This document shows, in pieces, positions 42,545 to 49,836 of a stretch of 64,000 nucleotides of DNA (its first letter is position 1; every line of letters begins with the position of its first letter). The DNA comes from Haloplanus salinus (lineage in GTDB: Archaea > Halobacteriota > Halobacteria > Halobacteriales > Haloferacaceae). The stretch spans positions 124,001 through 188,000 of the forward strand of contig NZ_QPHM01000001.1 of the NCBI RefSeq assembly GCF_003336245.1, in the 5' to 3' direction. Position numbers and translations under genes: made by a program. A model generated the notes under the pieces. The model saw only the letters and a list, made by a program, of their open reading frames with translations, was not told where the DNA came from and made no database searches.

Positions 42545-42600
42545 ACCCACCGGCGGGATCGAACCGCCGGACGGCCGCGCACGGAGCGCTCCGCGTGGGT
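42545..42600 (-). ncRNA. Structured leader upstream of the 498-residue subunit gene
   Basis: The coding strand has an outer 6-bp stem ACCCAC/GTGGGT and an inner perfect 7-bp stem CCGGCGG/CCGCCGG around loop TTCGATC, ending about 13 bases before the ATG at 42531. It shares its form and much of its sequence with the element at 40088-40131. It is 56 bases long, too short for a tRNA, and is better read as a leader that tunes translation or mRNA stability. Confidence 0.45.
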
Positions 42601-42620
42601 GGTGTCTCAGGACGAACGGG

Positions 42621-42638
42621 AGCCGTCGATCGACGGCT
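42621..42638 (-). promoter_or_regulatory. Hairpin downstream of the vWA gene
   Basis: AGCCGTCGATCGACGGCT is a perfect 18-bp palindrome that as RNA folds into a 7-bp stem with a GATC loop. It lies 23 bases after the vWA stop codon and before the next subunit gene. It could be a processing or attenuation site, or a protein-binding palindrome. Confidence 0.4.
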
Positions 42639-42661
42639 TCCGGCCGTCGATCAGGGTCGGA

Positions 42662-44476
42662 TCAGCCCCCTGCGTCGACCGACTCGTCCTCGGGGATCAT
42701 CCCGGAGCCGGTGTTGTGCCGGGACTGCTCGGCGTAGAAGCCGATGTCGAAGCCGACCGTGTCGCCCTGGATCTGGTTCGCGTGGTTGACCGGAAGCCAC
42801 CACTGGAAGCCGACACAGTGGGTGACGCCCGCGCCCGTGAACGGATCGCGGTCTGGATCGCTCTCCGGGTCGGCCAGCTCGTCGAAGGTCGTCGAGCGGT
42901 CGCCGTCGAGGGGCACGCCGCGACCCTCGTTGCCGGCGAGTGCGGTCAGCGCCACCCGGAGGCTGTCGTTGAGGAAGACCTCCTCCTGGACGACGACCTC
43001 GGCGGCGATGTCGTCGGCCACGTCGACGAAGTTGCTGATGGGCGTCTCGTTGTAGAAGCCCGCGCTCGCGATCTCGTCCTCGAGGTAGACGCTCAGGTCC
43101 GTGCCGTCACCGAGGTCGGCGTTCGGATTGTCGCCGACGTTCAGGACCGCGATCCGGGAGCCGTCCGCCCCGGCCTTGATAAGGTCCGCGACCGCGGCGG
43201 TCTCGTCCTGCTCGGCGGCGTCGACCGCCGAGTTGGTGGTGCCGCTGTCGTAGCCGGCCGTGTTGTCGTCGGCCGAGAAGCCCGGGTCCGTCCGCGGGGC
43301 CGTGTAGTCGACGCCGCCCACGCTGGCCTCGTAGGTCTTTGTCGTGTCGCCCTCGTAGTTGGGGCCGCCGTCGGAGATCACCACGACGACGGGCAGCGCG
43401 TCGGCGCGACCCTGGTCGTCGAGCACCTGGTCCGCGATGTCGAGGCCCGCAGGCAGGGGTGTGTTGCCGCCGTAGCTGATGCTCGGGAGGCTGAAGTTCC
43501 CGGGGTCGACCAGCCCGGAGAGACCGGTCACGCTGCCGCCGCCGAAGCCGACGGCGCCAACCCGCGCGGAGCCACCCGTCGGGAGGGCGTCGACGAACGC
43601 GGCGATACCGTCCTCGAGGTCGGTCTGCTCGTCGCCCGTGATCGAGCCCGAGGTGTCGATGGCGAGCATGATGTCGACCTCGCCACGGCGCTCGACCTGG
43701 TTGTCACAGTCCGGGTCGTACCAGATCCGGACCTGCATCTCGTCGAGCAGTTCGACGACGCCCTCCGTCTCGTCGGGGTCGTTGCGCTCGGGTTCGGTGA
43801 GCACGCCCTCGCCCGTGAACTCCTCGTTCAGCGCGCCGTTCAGCCAGACGTAGCCGGGGTTGTCACAGAGGTGGAACGAGAACGTCACCTCGCCGAAGTC
43901 GCCGGGCTTGACGTCGTCGAGGTTGATCAGCGGGTCGCCCGGACTGGTCACGTCGTTGCTCGTCCGGTTAGGTGCGTAGAGGCCTTCCTCGCGGGTTTCG
44001 GCGTCCGCGTTGCCCACGTTGGTCAGGCCGGCCTCGCCGCTGCAGACCTGCGAGTCGTCGAACTCGTCCTGAAGCCCGTCGCCGTCCGAGTCCGGAAGCG
44101 CCTCGATGGCGGTGGCGTCCCAGAAGGCGTCCTTGTTCTCCTGGAAGGTGCCCTCGCCCAGGAACCGGACCGCCACCGCGCGGGCGTCGGGGTTGTCGAC
44201 CGCGGGGAGGATGTACTGGCTATCGTCGAGGATGTCGATCTCGTCCTCGGGGACGAGTTCGACGAGGTCACGACCCGCCGAGCCGTCGTAGTAGTGTTCC
44301 TCCCAGTCGACGAGCACGTCGAGCGTGCCGGCGGTCAGCTGGTTGTTCTGGAACGTCTCCTGGTCCGAGAAGTACGCAGTCGTGCCGAGGCCCGCCCCCG
44401 CGGAGGCGACGCCGATGGTTCCGAGTCCGGCGAGTACCTTTCGCCGCGAGATGCTAAATTGTCGGTCGTTGGTCAT
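42662..44476 (-). CDS. SipW/Tat-type exported protein with von Willebrand A domain inserted in a TasA-like fold
   Basis: The 604-residue protein starts MTNDRQFSISRRKVLAGLGT (Arg 11-12) with cleavage region GTTAYFSDQETFQNNQLTAG (expected after Ala 34). TasA-like blocks (LDDVKPGDFGEVTFSFHL, NPGYVWLNGALN, VELLDEMQVRIWYDPDCDN) are interrupted by a vWA domain at about 267-497. They resume with FLNDSLRVALTALAGNEGRG and GDTVGFDIGFYAEQSRHN. The vWA MIDAS residues are complete: DTSGS (274-278), GGNTP (336-340) and SDGG (368-371). A plausible role is an adhesive tip or cap of the fibre. It is the first gene of the cluster. Confidence 0.9.
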   Translation of the reverse strand: MTNDRQFSISRRKVLAGLGTIGVASAGAGLGTTAYFSDQETFQNNQLTAGTLDVLVDWEEHYYDGSAGRDLVELVPEDEIDILDDSQYILPAVDNPDARAVAVRFLGEGTFQENKDAFWDATAIEALPDSDGDGLQDEFDDSQVCSGEAGLTNVGNADAETREEGLYAPNRTSNDVTSPGDPLINLDDVKPGDFGEVTFSFHLCDNPGYVWLNGALNEEFTGEGVLTEPERNDPDETEGVVELLDEMQVRIWYDPDCDNQVERRGEVDIMLAIDTSGSITGDEQTDLEDGIAAFVDALPTGGSARVGAVGFGGGSVTGLSGLVDPGNFSLPSISYGGNTPLPAGLDIADQVLDDQGRADALPVVVVISDGGPNYEGDTTKTYEASVGGVDYTAPRTDPGFSADDNTAGYDSGTTNSAVDAAEQDETAAVADLIKAGADGSRIAVLNVGDNPNADLGDGTDLSVYLEDEIASAGFYNETPISNFVDVADDIAAEVVVQEEVFLNDSLRVALTALAGNEGRGVPLDGDRSTTFDELADPESDPDRDPFTGAGVTHCVGFQWWLPVNHANQIQGDTVGFDIGFYAEQSRHNTGSGMIPEDESVDAGG

Positions 44477-44546
44477 GGTGGTGTGTGCCCGCCGTGGTCG
44501 ACGGAGGTCGTACCCCGGTTCGGGTCAGCCAACCCTGGGTGGCCAG

Positions 44547-44556
44547 GGGATATAGG
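44547..44556 (-). promoter_or_regulatory. TATA box of the TasA-like cluster
   Basis: The coding strand reads CCTATATCCC, centred about 75 bases before the ATG at 44476. Transcription would start near 44525, giving a leader of about 48 bases, longer than at most genes here. Confidence 0.5.
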
Positions 44557-44586
44557 TAATCACCGACTCCCTGCGTCCGAACGACG

Positions 44587-44625
44587 CCATAGCGGTTTCT
44601 ACGGCCACCATAGCCGCATCTACGG
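44587..44625 (+). promoter_or_regulatory. Two 18-bp operator-like elements 21 bp apart
   Basis: CCATAGCGGTTTCTACGG (44587-44604) and CCATAGCCGCATCTACGG (44608-44625) match at 14 of 18 positions and are spaced 21 bp, two helical turns. Each is itself an imperfect inverted repeat (CCATAG against CTACGG). A further CGTAG half-site follows at 44630. They lie just upstream of the cluster TATA and between the cluster and the divergent winged-helix gene, an ideal place for a regulator bound side by side on one DNA face. Confidence 0.6.
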
Positions 44626-44733
44626 TCGTCGTAGGAGTCGTCAGGACGCCCCTGAACTCGACCGTCGCGGTGGATGGTTCGCCCGGAACTCGCCGAAGGG
44701 ATCGTTACACCGGACGCCGACCGTGGTTCGGAC

Positions 44734-44742
44734 CCTATACCT
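44734..44742 (+). promoter_or_regulatory. TATA-like box of the winged-helix gene
   Basis: CCTATACCT lies about 29-37 bases upstream of the ATG at 44771. It is part of the 14-base string ATACCTATGCCCGA that recurs at 45338-45351, upstream of the next gene. Confidence 0.45.
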
Positions 44743-44770
44743 ATGCCCGATTCCCGCCTCCAATCGGTAG

Positions 44771-45397
44771 ATGAGTCAGCAGGTTACGCGACGGTCGATG
44801 ACGGAGTGTCAGATTCACGGCCTGCTCGCCAACGAGCGCCGGCGGGCGGTGATCGAACGGCTCGACGCCTCGACCGGTACCGTCACCGTGCGCGACCTGT
44901 CGACGGCCATCGCGGAGACGGAGACGGGACGGTCGCCGCCGCCGGCGCGCGTCCGCGAGAGCGTCTACACCTCGCTCCACCAGACCCACCTCCCCAAGCT
45001 GCACGCGGTGGGCGTCGTCGAGTACGACCGCGAGCGAAGCTTGGTTCACATCCGCCCCGCCGTTCGACAGATCGACCGCCACATGGACGTGGTGAACGGC
45101 CTGGGGATCACCTGGGGCGAGTACTACCGGGGGCTCGGGGTGTTCGGTCTCACGCTGGTGATCGGCTCGCTGGCCGGCCTGCCGGTCTTCGGCGCCGTCG
45201 ATCCGCTGCTCCCTACGAGCGGCACGCTCGCACTCTTCGCCGTCTCCGGCGCCGTCCAACTCTGGGACGACCGCTGGCGCGTCCGTCGAACGGTCGGCCG
45301 GCTGCTCCGTCTGCGAATCGGAACCGGCAGGTGGGCCATACCTATGCCCGAATGGCGCGTCGAGAACGACCGGGACGCCGACCGACGGCGGCCGTAA
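44771..45397 (+). CDS. Membrane-anchored winged-helix regulator, DUF7344-like
   Basis: The 208-residue protein has an N-terminal winged helix: IHGLLANERRRAVIERLDAS, then TVTVRDLSTAIAETE, then VYTSLHQTHLPKLHAVGVVE, which is the DUF7344 pattern of haloarchaea. Two hydrophobic segments follow (about residues 121-140 and 145-163), then a basic tail. It is divergent from the TasA-like operon and shares its control region, so it is the best candidate for its regulator, perhaps sensing the membrane. Confidence 0.82.
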   Translation: MSQQVTRRSMTECQIHGLLANERRRAVIERLDASTGTVTVRDLSTAIAETETGRSPPPARVRESVYTSLHQTHLPKLHAVGVVEYDRERSLVHIRPAVRQIDRHMDVVNGLGITWGEYYRGLGVFGLTLVIGSLAGLPVFGAVDPLLPTSGTLALFAVSGAVQLWDDRWRVRRTVGRLLRLRIGTGRWAIPMPEWRVENDRDADRRRP

Positions 45398-45401
45398 CAC
45401 C

Positions 45402-46265
45402 ATGCCCGTCCTTCACCGATACCAGAACCCAGCCTACACCGGTTCGAACCGGTGTGTCCCGTGTACGATCACGAACGTCGCCATCGCGGCCCTCGGCTCG
45501 CTGGCGCTGGCAGCCCTCGCCCCACCGCTCGGCGTCGCGGCCTTCGCCGTTGCGATCCTGACCATCTACCTTCGGGGCTACCTCGTCCCGGGAACGCCGA
45601 CGTTCACCCGCCGATACTTCCCCGACTGGCTCCTCGCCGTCTTCGATAAGGCCGATCCGACCCCTGCGTCGGCCGACGTAGAGGCGACGCTCGTCGCCGC
45701 GGGCGTTCTGCACGACGAGGCGGTCGACCTCGTCCTCGATCCGCGGTTCGCGGCGGCGTGGGACGAGCGGATGGCCGACGTCGACGCCGAGCGCGACGGC
45801 CTGAGCGACGCCGCCGCCAACCGGCTCGACGCGGTCGAACTGGCCGCGCTGACCGACCTCGATCCCGACGGACTCGACGTCCAGCGCTACGGTGAGGCGG
45901 TGGTCGCCACCCTCGACGCCGAGCGGATCGGCCGCTGGGAGTCGCGGGCGGCGTTCGTCGCCGACGTGGCCGCCGCACACGAACTCGACGACTGGGTGCC
46001 GCGGTGGCGTTCCATCCCCGTCGCCGGGCGGAGCGAACTGCTCGGGGGGCTCAGGCTGTTCCTCGAACGCTGTCCGGCCTGCGGCGCCGTGTTGACGCTC
46101 GATCACGAAGTCGTGCGCTCCTGCTGTCGCGAGCGCGACGTGATCGCGATGTCGTGTTCCGGCTGTGGGTCGCGCCTGCTCGAAGCCGACTTCGACGTGA
46201 GCGCGTTGGACGCGGACGCGGACGCGGACGCGGGGATGACGGCGTCGCCGGTCGAAACCCACTAA
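45402..46265 (+). CDS. Conserved haloarchaeal membrane protein with zinc-ribbon-like C-terminus
   Basis: The 287-residue protein begins MPVLHRYQNPAYTGSNRCVP followed by CTITNVAIAALGSLALAALA, a hydrophobic pair of helices (about 24-60). The soluble part ends with RCPACGAVLTLDHEVVRSCC and SCSGCGSRLLEADF, whose CxxC pairs could bind zinc. The function is unknown. It follows the winged-helix gene by only 4 bases on the same strand, so it is probably co-transcribed and may work with that regulator. Confidence 0.75.
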   Translation: MPVLHRYQNPAYTGSNRCVPCTITNVAIAALGSLALAALAPPLGVAAFAVAILTIYLRGYLVPGTPTFTRRYFPDWLLAVFDKADPTPASADVEATLVAAGVLHDEAVDLVLDPRFAAAWDERMADVDAERDGLSDAAANRLDAVELAALTDLDPDGLDVQRYGEAVVATLDAERIGRWESRAAFVADVAAAHELDDWVPRWRSIPVAGRSELLGGLRLFLERCPACGAVLTLDHEVVRSCCRERDVIAMSCSGCGSRLLEADFDVSALDADADADAGMTASPVETH

Positions 46266-46289
46266 CCCTCCCCCCGCGAATCCCCGTCG

Positions 46290-47216
46290 ATGACTCCGCT
46301 GGAGCGGTACGAATCGCTCGTCGACGACCCCGACGCCTTCCGGGCAGCCTGTGACCGTCCCCTGCCGTCGGCCGTCCGCGTCAACACGATCAAATCGACC
46401 GTCGAGCGGGTGCACGCGGCCCTCGACGCCGAGGGCGTCGCCCACGAACCGACCGACTGGCATCCGGGCGTCCTCCGGCTGACCGACGATTCGCCCGGCC
46501 ACAACTGGCCCCACGCCCACGGCTGGCTGCACGGTCAGGAAGAGGTGTCGAACTTGCCCGCCCTGATTCTGGATCCCCGGCCCGACGACCGAGTGTGGGA
46601 CGCCTGCGCCGCGCCGGGCAGCAAGACCACCCAGCTCGCGGCGCTCATGCAGGATTCGGGGCTCCTGGTCGGCAACGACAACAACCTCGGTCGCCTCTCC
46701 GCGCTCCGGCACAACGCCGAGCGCCTCGGCGTGACGAACCTCGTCGTCACGAACCAGGACGCGCGCAACTTCTCGCTGAAGCCGCTGGGAGCGGGGCACG
46801 AGGGCGGCGTCAGTGCCTTCGACCGCGTCCTCGTCGACGCCCCGTGTTCCTGCGAAGGGACGATCCGCAAGAACCCCGACGCCTTCGACACGTGGAGCCT
46901 GGATCACGTCCACAGCGTCGCCGGCGTCCAGAAGGGAATCCTCCGGCGGGCGGTCCAGGCTACCCGTCCCGGTGGGGTCGTCGTCTACTCCACGTGTACC
47001 TTCGCGCCCGAGGAGAACGAGGCGGTGCTAGATCACGTCCTCGACGCGGAGGACTGTCGCCTCGTCGACTTCGACGCGCCCCTCGACGGCGTCCCCGGCG
47101 TCACCGAGTGGGAGGGCGAGGAGTTCGATCCGAGCGTCGAGAAGGCACTGCGGATCTACCCGCACCACAACGACACGGGCGGCTTCTTTTGTGCGAAGAT
47201 GGCGGTGGGCGGATGA
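46290..47216 (+). CDS. RsmB/NOP2-type RNA 5-methylcytosine methyltransferase
   Basis: The 308-residue SAM-dependent enzyme has the N-terminal RNA-binding part SAVRVNTIKSTVERV and motif I DACAAPGSKTTQLAAL. The catalytic cysteines lie in DAPCSCEGT (motif IV) and VVYSTCTFAPEENE (motif VI), with a C-terminus typical of the family (NDTGGFFCAKM). It methylates cytosine C5 in tRNA or rRNA; which RNA cannot be told. The PUA-like module often fused to such enzymes is missing, but the next gene, overlapping by 4 bases, may supply it. Confidence 0.93.
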   Translation: MTPLERYESLVDDPDAFRAACDRPLPSAVRVNTIKSTVERVHAALDAEGVAHEPTDWHPGVLRLTDDSPGHNWPHAHGWLHGQEEVSNLPALILDPRPDDRVWDACAAPGSKTTQLAALMQDSGLLVGNDNNLGRLSALRHNAERLGVTNLVVTNQDARNFSLKPLGAGHEGGVSAFDRVLVDAPCSCEGTIRKNPDAFDTWSLDHVHSVAGVQKGILRRAVQATRPGGVVVYSTCTFAPEENEAVLDHVLDAEDCRLVDFDAPLDGVPGVTEWEGEEFDPSVEKALRIYPHHNDTGGFFCAKMAVGG

Positions 47217-47728
47217 CCGGCAACGACGGCCAGCGATTCGACCGCCTGCCCGCCACCGCGGCCGACCGTGAGGTGACGGGGCGGGCGAGTCGCGCCGAGG
47301 TGATCGAGTGGTGGGTCGACCGCTTCGGCCTGCCGGCGGACGCCTTCGACGACTACACGTTCTGGGAGAAAGGCGCCGGCAAAATCTGGATCTTCGCCGC
47401 CGACCTCCCTTCTCCGACCGACGTGGAGGGGCTGGGCATGACGTTCCTGCGAACGCGACAGGAACACTGGAAGCCGACGACGAACGCCGTCCAGCGGTTC
47501 GGGCGCGCGGCGACGCGGAACGTGATCGAACTCGGCGAAGCCGATGCCCGACGGTTCCTCGCCGGCGAGGACCGCAAACCGGACTGGGACGGGGACTGGG
47601 GCTACCTGATCGTCGCCCACGAACTCGCGGGCGACGTCGAACCCATCGGCGTCGGCCTGTACGTCCACGGCGAGTTGCGGTCGGTGATTCCGAAAGGGCG
47701 GCGGGCGTCGCTGCCGGCGCGGGAGTGA
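47213..47728 (+). CDS. PUA-like RNA-binding partner of the methyltransferase (DUF7122-like)
   Basis: The 171-residue protein begins MTGNDGQRFDRLPATAADRE and contains FWEKGAGKIWIFAADLP, RTRQEHWKPTTNAVQRFG, and VAHELAGDVEPIGVGLYVHG near the end. The ending resembles the PUA domain that follows NOP2/RsmF catalytic domains. The gene starts within the stop of the methyltransferase gene (ATGA), so the two proteins are probably made together and form one enzyme. The PUA assignment is inference from pattern and context. Confidence 0.75.
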   Translation: MTGNDGQRFDRLPATAADREVTGRASRAEVIEWWVDRFGLPADAFDDYTFWEKGAGKIWIFAADLPSPTDVEGLGMTFLRTRQEHWKPTTNAVQRFGRAATRNVIELGEADARRFLAGEDRKPDWDGDWGYLIVAHELAGDVEPIGVGLYVHGELRSVIPKGRRASLPARE

Positions 47729-47741
47729 GCTGTCGGCGGGC

Positions 47742-48875
47742 TTACTTCTCCGGCGCGACGGGACCGTCGACGGAGCGGCCGTGTTCGGCCGCCCGCTCGA
47801 TCCGGGGACTCTCCGCGGTGACGCCATCGAAGAGATCGATCTTCTCGGGCGGGAGCCGAACGAGAAGGGAGTCACCCTGTTCGACCACGAGGTCGGGGTC
47901 GACTTCGGCGAGGAACTCGGCCCCGTCGAGGTCGATGTGGACGATCTGAACGTTACCCATCAACTCAACCACGTCGACTGTCGCCTCGAACGCGTAGTCG
48001 CCGGCCGAGTCGACGATCTGGACGCTCTCGGGCCGGATGCCGAGGGTGAGCGGGTCGGCGGTCGAGGCGTCCGCGAGGTCGCCGGGGACACGAACCGACA
48101 CGTCCACCGAGTCGGCACGGAAGGTACCGTCCGCGAGCGAGCCGGAGAGCAGGTTCATGCTCGGACTGCCGATGAACTCGGCGACGAACCGGTTGGCTGG
48201 CCGCCGGTACACCTCCTTCGGCGGGGCGAGTTGCTGAATCTGGCCCTCGTTCATCACCGCCACGCGGTCGCCCATCGTCATCGCCTCCTCTTGGTTGTGT
48301 GTGACGTGGACCATCGTCACGCCGAGGTTCTGCTGGAGTCGGACCACCTCCGTCCGCATCTCCTTCCGGAGTTTCGCGTCGAGGTTCGCCAGCGGCTCGT
48401 CCATGAGGAAGGCCTGCGGATCGCGGACGAGCGCGCGGCCGAGCGCGACGCGCTGCTGCTGGCCGCCCGAGAGGTTCGCCGGCTTCCGGTCGAGCAGTTC
48501 GGTGATGTCCAGCATGGCCGCCGCCTCCTCGACGCGGTCCGCCCGCTCCGTTTTGGGGACGTCTCGAGCCTCCAGCGGGAACGAGATGTTCCCCCGGACG
48601 GTTCGGTGCGGGTAGAGCGCGAACGACTGGAACACCATCGCGATGTCGCGGTTCTGCGGCTGGACGTCGTTGACGCGCAGGTCATCGATCAGGATGTCAC
48701 CGGCGGTCGGGGCTTCGAGCCCAGCGATCATCCGAAGCGTCGTCGACTTCCCGGACCCCGATGGACCGACGAGAACGACGAGTTCGCCGTCCTCAATGGT
48801 CAGGGAGACGTCTTCGACGGCGACGATGTCGTCGCCGAACTCCTTGCGTACCGTATCGAGTTCGATCGTAGTCAT
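47742..48875 (-). CDS. Sugar-type ABC importer ATPase (MalK/UgpC family)
   Basis: The 377-residue ATPase has Walker A VGPSGSGKST, Q-loop VFQSFALYPHRTV, signature LSGGQQQRVALGRAL, Walker B AFLMDEPLANLD and switch VTHNQEEAM. The C-terminal TOBE regulatory domain of the MalK class follows. It energises the two permeases encoded upstream on the same strand. Last gene of the importer operon. Confidence 0.93.
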   Translation of the reverse strand: MTTIELDTVRKEFGDDIVAVEDVSLTIEDGELVVLVGPSGSGKSTTLRMIAGLEAPTAGDILIDDLRVNDVQPQNRDIAMVFQSFALYPHRTVRGNISFPLEARDVPKTERADRVEEAAAMLDITELLDRKPANLSGGQQQRVALGRALVRDPQAFLMDEPLANLDAKLRKEMRTEVVRLQQNLGVTMVHVTHNQEEAMTMGDRVAVMNEGQIQQLAPPKEVYRRPANRFVAEFIGSPSMNLLSGSLADGTFRADSVDVSVRVPGDLADASTADPLTLGIRPESVQIVDSAGDYAFEATVDVVELMGNVQIVHIDLDGAEFLAEVDPDLVVEQGDSLLVRLPPEKIDLFDGVTAESPRIERAAEHGRSVDGPVAPEK

Positions 48876-48951
48876 GCGTTGTGGGTGTGAGAGGGTGTGT
48901 GGGTTCCACGCCGGCGCGGGCGAGAGCGAAAGCGAGGCGTCGGCGGGACGG

Positions 48952-49836
48952 TCATCCTTTCACCGCCCCGAGGGTGAGCCCACGCACGAGCCGCTTTTGC
49001 ATCAGTAGCGAGATGATGATGATCGGGATCATCGCCATGACCGACAGCGCCGCAACCTGGTTCCACAGGGTCGCGTGGCCGCCGACCAACGCCGGGATGA
49101 TCACCGGGTAGGTCTGGGCGGCGTTGCGGGTGAACACGAGCGCGAACTGGAATTCGTTCCACGAGAAGATCCAGACCAGCAGCGTCGTCGTCACGATGCC
49201 CGGCGAAACCAGCGGGAGCGACACCTTGAAGAACGCTTCGAGCCGCGAGTAGCCGTCCATGATCGCCGCTTCCTCGACGGCCTGGGGAATGTCTTGGAAG
49301 AAACTGCGCATCAGCCAAACGACGAGCGGGACGTTGAACGTCAGGTACAGCAGCATCATCGTCGGATACGTATCGATCATGCCGACCTGTCGGAACATGA
49401 AAAATAGGGGCAGGATCGGCGCAATGGGCGGGAACATCCGGAGCGAGAGGATCCAGAAAGCGAGGTGTTTCCCTCCGACCTTGCCCGGGTTGCGCGCGTA
49501 GGCGTATCCCGCGGGCACGCCGATGACCATCGCGAGCACCGTCGCCCCGACGCTGACGACGACGCTGTTGACGAGCACCGACGACCCCGCGCCGGTGAGG
49601 ATGTCGACGTAGGGCGAAATGGTGAACGTTTCGGGGGTGAACGTCGGTGGAAACGTCTGAGTCTCGGGGGCGGGCTTGAACGACGTGTTCACCGTCCAGT
49701 ACAGCGGGAAGAGCGTCGCGACGAGCATGACGCTGACGAACGAGGTGACGCCGATAGTACGGAAGGCGCCCCGCAACGACACGGGTTCGTCCGTCGTGCC
49801 CGTCAGGCGGTGGCGGGTCCATTCGACGACACTCAT
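48952..49836 (-). CDS. Sugar-type ABC importer permease, MalG type
   Basis: The 294-residue protein has six membrane segments and the EAA coupling loop in EEAAIMDGYSRLEAFFKVSL near residues 190-210. It is the second permease of a carbohydrate uptake-1 (CUT1) importer. Its start overlaps the MalF-type gene by 4 bases. Confidence 0.92.
   Translation of the reverse strand: MSVVEWTRHRLTGTTDEPVSLRGAFRTIGVTSFVSVMLVATLFPLYWTVNTSFKPAPETQTFPPTFTPETFTISPYVDILTGAGSSVLVNSVVVSVGATVLAMVIGVPAGYAYARNPGKVGGKHLAFWILSLRMFPPIAPILPLFFMFRQVGMIDTYPTMMLLYLTFNVPLVVWLMRSFFQDIPQAVEEAAIMDGYSRLEAFFKVSLPLVSPGIVTTTLLVWIFSWNEFQFALVFTRNAAQTYPVIIPALVGGHATLWNQVAALSVMAMIPIIIISLLMQKRLVRGLTLGAVKG

Noticed and set aside
42545-42600. 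tRNA gene suggested by a GGTTCGATCC T-arm-like sequence
   Set aside because: Only a T-arm-like stem and a short outer pair exist in 56 bases. There is no anticodon arm, D-arm or room for them, and it lies in the leader of a subunit gene.
42407-44770. 787-codon plus-strand frame opposite the vWA protein
   Set aside because: Antisense shadow; the minus strand shows signal peptide, MIDAS motif and paralogue blocks.
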